From Scleromitrula shiraiana (lineage: Eukaryota > Ascomycota > Leotiomycetes > Helotiales > Sclerotiniaceae), in the NCBI GenBank assembly GCA_028455995.1, contig JABELC010000001.1, forward strand, positions 2,034,501-2,098,500: DNA of 64,000 bases, written 5' to 3'. The translations under genes were made by a program, and so were the position numbers. Under the pieces are notes generated by a model. That model made no database searches and had not been told where the DNA came from. It saw only the letters and a program-made list of their open reading frames with translations. Numbering within the stretch: position 1 is the stretch's first letter; every line of letters starts with the position of its first letter. Shown here one piece after another: positions 56,305-64,000 of this stretch.

Positions 56305-59300
56305 ATGACTGAAGGTTTAGTCTCAGCTCTGGAGAACCTGCATCTCAAATCGCAGAGCTTAGAATCTAATCTGGATGACGACTGGATTGACAGTATTCTG
56401 GACGAACAACGCCCACTTAAACGCATCAAGCAAGATAACGAAGAGCTCAAACGAGAGCTAGAACAAAAGTACCTCACACCTTCAACCAGCTTCTCCACAG
56501 AATGGCTCAACAAGCTCCAACAGTAAGCTATTTTTCTCTACATTTCTGGCAGATAAAACTGATCACCTATTGACCAGACGTTGGGACTCTCCCGTTAACT
56601 ACACCGATCTTTTTCAACTAGCACCTACTCAAACTCGTACCATTACACGATTCACCCGTGAAGGATTGGAAGGCCGCGTTACAGGATACAAGGAAGTTAC
56701 AGTTCCGGCAAATAGCGCAACAGCGAAAAACTCTACATCATTTCTAAGGAAACCTGCGAATAGAGCGGATTTCGTGAGAGGTGCGGCGGGCTTCTTTCCT
56801 TTTGCTCCGGGTGGACTAGAGAGCGTGGAGGCTGCGGCTGCATTGGAAGAACAAATTGGCAGAGTCGAGAATACCCCCGAGAAGAAGGGATTAGAGAGGA
56901 TAATTAACTTTGGAGAGGGAGGTTTGTTGAGTGTACCGCCAGGATTTACGAGAGGATTAGATTTGGAGAAGAAAGTTGTGGGGGAGGAGGATAAAGTTGA
57001 GGCGAAGGATTTGGAGAATGTTTTATATGAGGAACCTGCTGAGGAGGTGACTGGGGATGGGCTTGAGAATGGTGGTAAGGGAGATAATGCGGAAGAAAGT
57101 TCAGACGAAGATGAGGATGATATTGATTCTTTGCTGCCGGTTGAATATCCGGCTTTGCAGCCTCATGGTGTGTTGGCTGCGAGTGCGAATAAGAGTGGAA
57201 AGGAATGGGCTCATATGGTTGATGTCAAGAGGGAAATGACGAATTTCAGAGAACTGGTTCCCGATATGGCGAAGGAGTGGCCATTTGAGTTAGATACCTT
57301 CCAGAAGGAAGCAGTATATCATCTTGAGAGTGGCGATTCGGTATTCGTCGCGGCACATACTTCTGCCGGGAAAACAGTCGTGGCCGAATATGCTATTGCT
57401 CTTGCGGCTAAACATATGACAAAAGCGATCTACACTTCACCCATCAAGGCGTTGAGTAACCAGAAGTTTCGAGACTTTCGGCAGGTTTTTGATGAAGTCG
57501 GTATCCTTACAGGAGATGTGCAAATTAATCCGGAAGCTAGTTGTCTTATTATGACGACCGAGATTTTGAGAAGTATGCTTTATAGAGGAGCAGATCTTAT
57601 TCGAGACGTCGAGTTTGTCATTTTTGATGAGGTACATTATGTTAATGATTTGGAGCGAGGAGTTGTTTGGGAGGAGGTTATTATCATGTTACCGGAGCAT
57701 GTTACATTAATTCTGCTATCCGCAACAGTTCCGAATACTTATGAGTTTGCTTCATGGGTGGGAAGAACTAAGAAGAAAGATATTTACGTTATCTCGACTC
57801 CTAAGAGACCCGTGCCATTAGAACATTATCTTTGGGCTGATAAAGGAGTCCATAAGATTGTGGATTCCGAAAAGAGATTTATTGAGAAGGGATGGAAGTC
57901 GGCAAATGATGTACTATCTGGGCGGGATAAAGTTAAGGCCCTTCCAGCGCCAGAACCTTCAAATACTCGCGGAGGAGGAAATCAGAGAGGGAGAGGTCAA
58001 AATGGCCGTGGTGGTCCTCAAAGAGGCGGTGGCCAGCAACGTGGTGGTGCACAACAGCGGGGTGGTCGTGGTGGAGGAGGACCTCCTCGAGCCAGTCATA
58101 ACCCGGGACATATGGGAAGAGGTGGAAGACCTGGTGGTCGAACGACAGCTGCCCAAGATAAGACTCTATGGGTACACTTGGTTCAGTTTCTTAGGAAAGA
58201 AAATCTGCTACCGGCGTGTATTTTCGTATTTTCTAAGAAGAGATGTGAAGAGAATGCCGATGCTCTGAGTAATCAAGATTTCTGCACAGCGGCTGAAAAG
58301 AGTGCTATTCATATGACAGTTGAAAAGTCCATTGCTAGACTTAAACCGGAAGATCGAGTTTTACCACAAATTGTGAGATTGCGGGATTTACTTAGTCGGG
58401 GTATTGCTGTTCATCATGGTGGTCTTCTTCCTATTGTAAAGGAGATTGTTGAGATGTTGTTTGCGCAAACATTAGTGAAGGTTCTTTTTGCAACCGAAAC
58501 GTTTGCAATGGGGTTGAATTTGCCCACTAGGACTGTTGTCTTCTCAGGGTATCGCAAGCATGATGGCCAATCGTTCCGGAACTTACTCCCTGGAGAATAC
58601 ACTCAAATGGCTGGTAGAGCTGGTCGTCGTGGATTGGATACTGTTGGCTCGGTTATTATCGTTGCCCCTGGAGGTAATGAAGCTCCTCCTGTTACAGAAC
58701 TTCGTCAAATGATTCTGGGAGAACCTTCCAAACTCCGCTCACAGTTCAGATTGACTTATAACATGATACTCAATCTGTTACGTGTAGAAGCTCTAAAGAT
58801 CGAAGAGATGATCAAGAGGAGTTTCAGTGAACATGCTACCCAGCAACTTTTACCAGAACATGAGAAGGCTGTCAAGATTTCAGAAGCAGATCTTGCCAAG
58901 GTTAAGAGAGAGGCTTGTGATGTTTGCGATGAAGATCTCGATGTTTCTCATGACGCGGCTCAAAATCATAAACAACTTACTCTTGACTTACATCTTGCTT
59001 TATTAGCAACACCAGTTGGTCGCAAAATGTTCTCGCAGAAACGGTTGGTAGTTTATAATAAAAATGGTGTACGAACTCCAGGTATACTTCTTCGCGAAGG
59101 AGCTACGAGTGGAAATGCACCAACTATTCACGTCCTAGAAATCAGGACTAATCGAGATCAACGAGATTCAACAGACTTATTGCCGTATATGCCAAAATTC
59201 CGCAAAATGTTCACGCAACTCCCACAACACAAGAAACATATCTCTACCAAGACCCTTTATATCCCTGTCAGCGATCTGGAGTGCGTTACTAACACTATTG

Positions 59301-60261
59301 TGAAAGGAGTTGTTCCGGAGATCTTCGATAGTGGGGAAGTCTATGCAGGCGCAATGAAGGAACTCGAACGTTTGTGCTCATCATGGGAGACGAACGAATG
59401 GAATGAGATAGATTGGTCCAAGATTAAAGATCTACATATCAGAGATAATCTTGCAAAACGTGTAGAAGAATCTAGGACTACTCAAAAGGCTAGCTGTCTG
59501 AAGTGCCCCAACTTCTTGAAACATGTAAGTCTCTACTCACTATACTTCGACTACCTACAAAGACTAACAACTTAAAGTATGCAATGTGTCACGACCAATT
59601 TCTGATCCGATCCAACATTCTTCAACTCCGCCAATTAATGTCAGATCAAAACCTCCAACTCCTCCCAGATTACGAGCAACGCATTCAAGTACTTAAAGAC
59701 CTTGATTTCATCGACGAATCATCACGTGTCCAACTGAAAGGGAAAGTCGCATGTGAAATCCACTCCGCCGACGAATTAATTCTCACCGAGCTGATCCTCG
59801 ACAATGTACTTTCGGGTCACACCCCCGAAGAAATTGTCGCCCTCCTTTCCGCCTTCATCTTCCAAGAAAAGACTACCACGGTCCCCACCCTTCCCTCAGC
59901 CCTCGAAGCCGGCAAAGAGAAAATCCTCGTCCTCTCCCAAAAAATTACGGATATCCAACTCCTTCACCAAGTTCTCCAACCTTCATCCGAATCTAACGAT
60001 TTTGAAGCTCATCCCGAGAGATTCGGTCTCATGGAAGTAGTGTATGAGTGGGCGAGAGGAATGAGTTTCAAAAATATCACAGAGCTGACGGATGTACTTG
60101 AGGGCACTATTGTGCGGGTTATTACGAGGTTGGATGAGACGTGTCGGGAGGTTAGGAATGCGGCGAGGATTATTGGGGATCCGGAACTTTATCAGAAGAT
60201 GTTGGTTTGTCAGGAGACTATCAAGAGGGATGTTACGGCGGTGGCGAGTTTGTATATGTAG
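56305..60261 (+). CDS. SKI2: Ski2-like DEVH-box RNA helicase (superkiller complex)
   Basis: Three exons: 56305-56522, 56578-59524 and 59578-60261, giving 1,282 residues. Ski2 with Ski3 and Ski8 feeds mRNA 3' ends into the cytoplasmic exosome. Seen: N-terminal WDSPVNYTDLFQLAPTQTRT, motif I AHTSAGKT (~329), Ia YTSPIKALSNQKFRDF, motif II FDEVHYVND (DEVH, ~423), motif III LLSATVPN, motif VI QMAGRAGRRGLD. The ~535-595 insertion between the RecA lobes is extremely Arg/Gly/Gln-rich (RGG type), as in other fungal Ski2. The C-terminal DSHCT region has ALLSAFIFQEK and RIIGDPELYQKM. Also see a conserved CHDQF near exon 3. Identification is firm and full length. Confidence 0.96.
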
Positions 60262-61926
60262 TATTTTACATACATATGGGCTGGGTTTAAGTGGAATAGA
60301 GTAGATTTGGGATGGGATGGGATGAGATGATGTGTTTGGCAATTTAGCCAACACATTATGAAAACGTTATCATTTGGTAGAGTTTATGAGCTAAATAGAT
60401 ACGAATCAACTAATAGACCTAATGATCTATTCCCTCTGTAATTGGTGGTTAGTTCATCCATCAAACCACAAAATTATACTGCCGGTTACTTTCCCTTCAT
60501 GATTTGTATCCGTTTGTCCTGTGATAAAAGCTATTCACAGTTCTCTGCTTTGAAACAACAATTAATGTTTAAAATCCCTTCATTATGATAGATTCATGAA
60601 CCTTTGCATATATCCTCCCCAAAGAGGGCATGCCATGCAAAAAATCCGTAATGTATGCCATTGCGATATCTTATAGGATAGCTTTCTTGAAAGAAAAAAT
60701 GAACAATCATCACTCAAGTTGCAAAATGGTTGCAAAAGCCATTCCATTGCATACCATATCACATCACTTCTAACAAACCCCATCATTGATTATCATCGTA
60801 TTGCTTGCGGAATGAGAAAAGAGTCAATTCCACGCTTGGTTCTTGATATCTTTATATCAATTGAGTCGTCGTTCCAAACATCTCGTCAAAACATTGTTGT
60901 GGAGTTCGAGGAGAGTGCATAGAAGCTTCTGGTCGTTTGCTGCTGATACATTATCAAAATTCCATTCATATCGTCTACCGAATGTGATGTGATTGGCTTT
61001 CGCATTTCCTCGAAATCGAATAGCATGTCTGTCGAAGTACTGTCTCATCCATCTTCATAATCTCCATTAAGTTGATTTGATGTCGAGAATCTATCGAGAT
61101 TTGGATTTGATTGACAGTAGTAAGTAATTCTATGGTAATCTTATCGATGAATGCTAGAGCTAGTGGGTCCCTGTTGATTTCATCTCTGGGGAAGGAAATA
61201 AGCTTTCGTGACTGTCAATGCTACCAATATTTCTCCAAAATTATTAATTGCCATGCTCAATTGCCGTTTGATTAACTCAAGGCACTATGATGTCGGCGGG
61301 GTATCAATTTTAGAGCTTGGCTCGATAGTTATGATCGGGTTGAGGGATGAAAGAGTAAGTATGATATGATATGAGATGAGATGAGATGAGATGAGATGAG
61401 ATGATATGAGATGAGATGATATGAATGAATGAAGTCTTTTCAGCATAAGATTTATTAATGACGGAAATAGATGACATCAAAGCTTCATGAGCTTTATTCA
61501 TGCAGACTGGACTTACCAGATCCCAAGTTGGGAATATTTTGAGAGATACAATTCAAAGGGGACCAAGCTCAATTGTATACTGTACATATCTACTATGATA
61601 CCGAGGTGTCCGGGTCTGGCTCACCCCGCATTATATGGGGTCACAGCCTTACAAAACCCCCAGTCCAACCCCAGATTTTATATCATATCCATGTTACAGC
61701 TGTTGTCAATTGTCACAGCATAAAAGCTACTTTGCTCAAGCAAAATCCCTCATTTTTTGTCCAATCTTACAATTGCTACAGATTCAAATCATTTTGCTAT
61801 TTATTCACAAATTTGATCGCAAATAAGCTCTGATTACTTCTGGGGAATACTGTGCAAATAATCCGATTTGTCTCATAGTTTTAAGCTTATATATAAGATT
61901 ACATTTCTCCGACACGGGCTTGCATA
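60262..61926. other. Intergenic region, 1.7 kb, no gene seen
   Basis: Only short ORFs without motifs. Contains an ATGAG/ATGAT repeat (61360-61424). Confidence 0.6.
61360..61424. repeat. (ATGAG)n pentanucleotide repeat
   Basis: About twelve ATGAG/ATGAT units, partly degenerated. Confidence 0.9.
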
Positions 61927-64000
61927 ATGGTCTTCACAACCCCAACATGGGTATCAACTACTTCCTTAAGTATGTATAGCACGACTGTATGATCGTTTGG
62001 AAGTTTCCTAAAGCATTGGCTTCAAAACGAGAGGGCAATTGCTAATATGTTTTGCAAACAGATCCACCAGATGATATTCCCATCAGTCAATTCATGCTTA
62101 ATGAGAAGTATGGTAGAGAACCACTAAAAACAGCCCGCAATCCATTTACATGTGGCCTTTCGGGGAAAACATATAGTTCATTGGAACAAGTCAAGAGGGT
62201 TGAGCATTTGGCAAGAGGTATATCGAATGAATTGGGCTGGAAACCAAATGATGGAGGGGAATGGGATAAAGTGGCTGGGATATTCTCATTTAATACTGTA
62301 CGGAGCCAGCATTTTGATGGGATACAGAATTGGGCAGCTAACAGACTTTCAATATGTAGATTGATTTCATGACCTTGTCATATGCGATACATGAATTAGG
62401 TGGAATTGTTTCGCCTGCAAACGCGGCCTACTCTGCCCCAGAGCTAGAGTTCCAATTGAAATCTTCTGGCTCAAAGGCACTTTTCACGGTTAGAAATTCC
62501 AGTTGGCAAGGATATTGTGAACATGTTGCTAACTACCAAAGGTCATTCCTTTACTTGACACTGCTCTACAGGCTGCAAAAGCTGCTGGCATCCCAAACAA
62601 CCGGATATATATACTGGAAATGCCAAAGGAGTTCACAGGAGACAAACATGTACCTTTCAAGACTGTAGATGATTTGATTACCGCGGGAGAGAATCTGCCA
62701 AAGTTGGAACCATTAAAATGGGAAAAGGGTCAAGGTGCTCGTCAGGCAGCCTATCTTTGCTATTCTAGTGGTACTTCGGGACTACCAGTAAGTGTACCTT
62801 CATTTACTTGTTGAAGTCAGCCCTTCTTTGAAATGCTAGAGGCTATATTTGTATAAAGTTGAGGAAAACTACTTACACTTATTCAGAAAGGAGTTATGAT
62901 TAGTCACCAAAATGTAATTGCGAATATATTACAGATCAAAGCATATGGAAAGAATGGTAGAGAGGAAAGGGGCATTAAGAACGAAGTTGCTTTAGGTCTT
63001 CTTCCATTCAGCCATATCTACGGTCTGGTTGTTATAGCTCAAAGTACAAGCTATCAGGGAGATGGAGTTATTATTCTTCCAAAGTTTGAATTTCAGTCTT
63101 TTCTTACGAGCATTCAAAAGTACAAGATCAACCAATTATTTGTTGTAAGTCATATCTCACATCTTGGGATGAGATACTTTTCCAATGTTTGATGGTTAGT
63201 TGTGGAATGCTATTAACTAACAAATTATTAGGTACCACCAATTATCATTCAAATGGTTAAAGGCCAGTCTACATGCTCAAGATATGACCTCAGTTCAGTT
63301 ACTGGTTTATTTACAGGTGCAGCACCTCTTGGGAAAGAAACAGCAGAGGAGTTGCATAAATTTTACCCATCTTGGAACATCTGTCAAGGATATGGTAATA
63401 TCTTTATCCTGTCTATTTATTGAATAGATCTAACGGTATGATAGGATTGACCGAGACCTGCACGGTTGTATGCATGAGCTCATCAAACGATACATGGCTC
63501 GGATCATGTGGCTCACTCCTCCCTGAATATAAGGCGAAACTATTATCACCCGAGGGCAACGAAATCACCGGCTATGACCAGCCAGGAGAACTAGTGGTTC
63601 AATCAAAATCCGTTGTGTTGGGGTATCTCAATAACGACAAAGCTAACAAGGAGACGTTTCTCGAGGATACGGATGGAAATGGTAGATGGATGCGTACGGG
63701 TGACGAAGCCGAGTTTCGAGTTAGTCCTTCGGGGAATGAACATATTTTTATTGTTGATAGAATCAAGGAGCTCATCAAAGTCAAGGTATGTATATATATC
63801 ATTGCTAAACTCTTTTCTTTGAACATGGACACTAACGCCGATCAACACATAGGGAATGCAAGTAGCACCCGCCGAACTAGAAGCCCATCTTCTCAGCCAC
63901 TCTTCGGTCTCCGATTGCGCTGTAATTCCCATCCCTGACGACGCAGCAGGCGAGATTCCCAAAGCTTTCGTGGTGAAATCGAACGCTGTGGGAATTGAAG
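61927..64000 (+). CDS. Acyl-CoA ligase / 4-coumarate-CoA-ligase-like AMP-binding enzyme, 3' truncated by window end
   Basis: Eight exons inside the window: 61927-61969, 62062-62297, 62360-62488, 62542-62787, 62887-63144, 63232-63394, 63445-63785 and 63853 onward, all in frame; the gene runs past 64000. Core motifs of adenylate-forming enzymes are present: A3 YSSGTSGLPKGVM (split by an intron), A5 GYGLTET, A7 TGDEAEF, and A8-like IVDRIKELIKVKG. The N-terminal part includes FSFNTIDFMTLSYAIHELGG, characteristic of 4CL-like ligases. It activates a carboxylic acid with ATP and transfers it to CoA. The acyl substrate is not predictable. The peroxisomal signal, if any, lies beyond the window. The dense splitting is unlike the neighbouring genes. 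Confidence 0.92.

Overview
This 64 kb window is nuclear DNA of a filamentous ascomycete. The genes carry short (about 50-140 bp) GT-AG introns with typical fungal acceptors, the intergenic DNA is AT-rich with many microsatellites, and the gene set is fungus-specific: 2EXR and DUF7702 proteins, Zn2Cys6 regulators, an HacA-type bZIP factor and a Neurospora-type complex I 21 kDa subunit. Overall style suggests Leotiomycetes, probably the Botrytis/Sclerotinia group. That placement is inference from impression, not from a search.

Layout. 0-6 kb: an unknown single-pass membrane protein, a microsatellite-rich gap and a broken 2EXR-type gene. 6-17 kb: decapping enzyme DCP2 (-), a DUF4112 protein (+), the small subunit of ribonucleotide reductase (+), an SRP9-type signal recognition particle protein (-) and a DUF1308 protein (+). 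17-22 kb: a lineage-specific unknown protein, a DUF7702 membrane protein and the broken 3' part of a fungal transcription factor gene. 22-31 kb: a compact housekeeping block with PTM1-type Golgi/endosome membrane protein (-), tRNA thiolation protein NCS2/CTU2 (+), mitochondrial carrier OAC1 (-), COMPASS/CPF subunit SWD2 (+) and an unknown 444-residue protein (-). 31-41 kb: a decayed short-chain dehydrogenase, a 1,030-residue Zn2Cys6 factor and a U-box cyclophilin (all -). 40-44 kb: a small unknown protein and an APH-type small-molecule kinase. 43.5-49.4 kb: a 5.9 kb stretch without a convincing gene. 49.4-60.3 kb: hacA, tRNA adenosine deaminase TAD2, complex I 21 kDa subunit, CSM3 and SKI2. 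The window ends inside an acyl-CoA ligase gene.

The most striking signal is in hacA. A 20-nt segment is bracketed by two predicted hairpins with 7-nt CNG|CNGN loops, the substrate of the Ire1 endonuclease. Removing it switches translation into a second long open frame, so about 400 nt are readable in two frames. A 17-codon upstream ORF and an unusually long upstream region also precede this gene. This is a known type of system (unfolded protein response), but the elements can be placed base by base here.

Other points: MluI cell-cycle box-like sites upstream of and inside an intron of the ribonucleotide reductase gene; a GC-AG intron in PTM1; several very small exons; three introns that are stop-free multiples of three; repeated helical leucine-rich motifs in the DCP2 tail; and three decayed genes. 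No CRISPR, rRNA, tRNA or intact transposon was recognised. I saw no entirely new system that I could defend.
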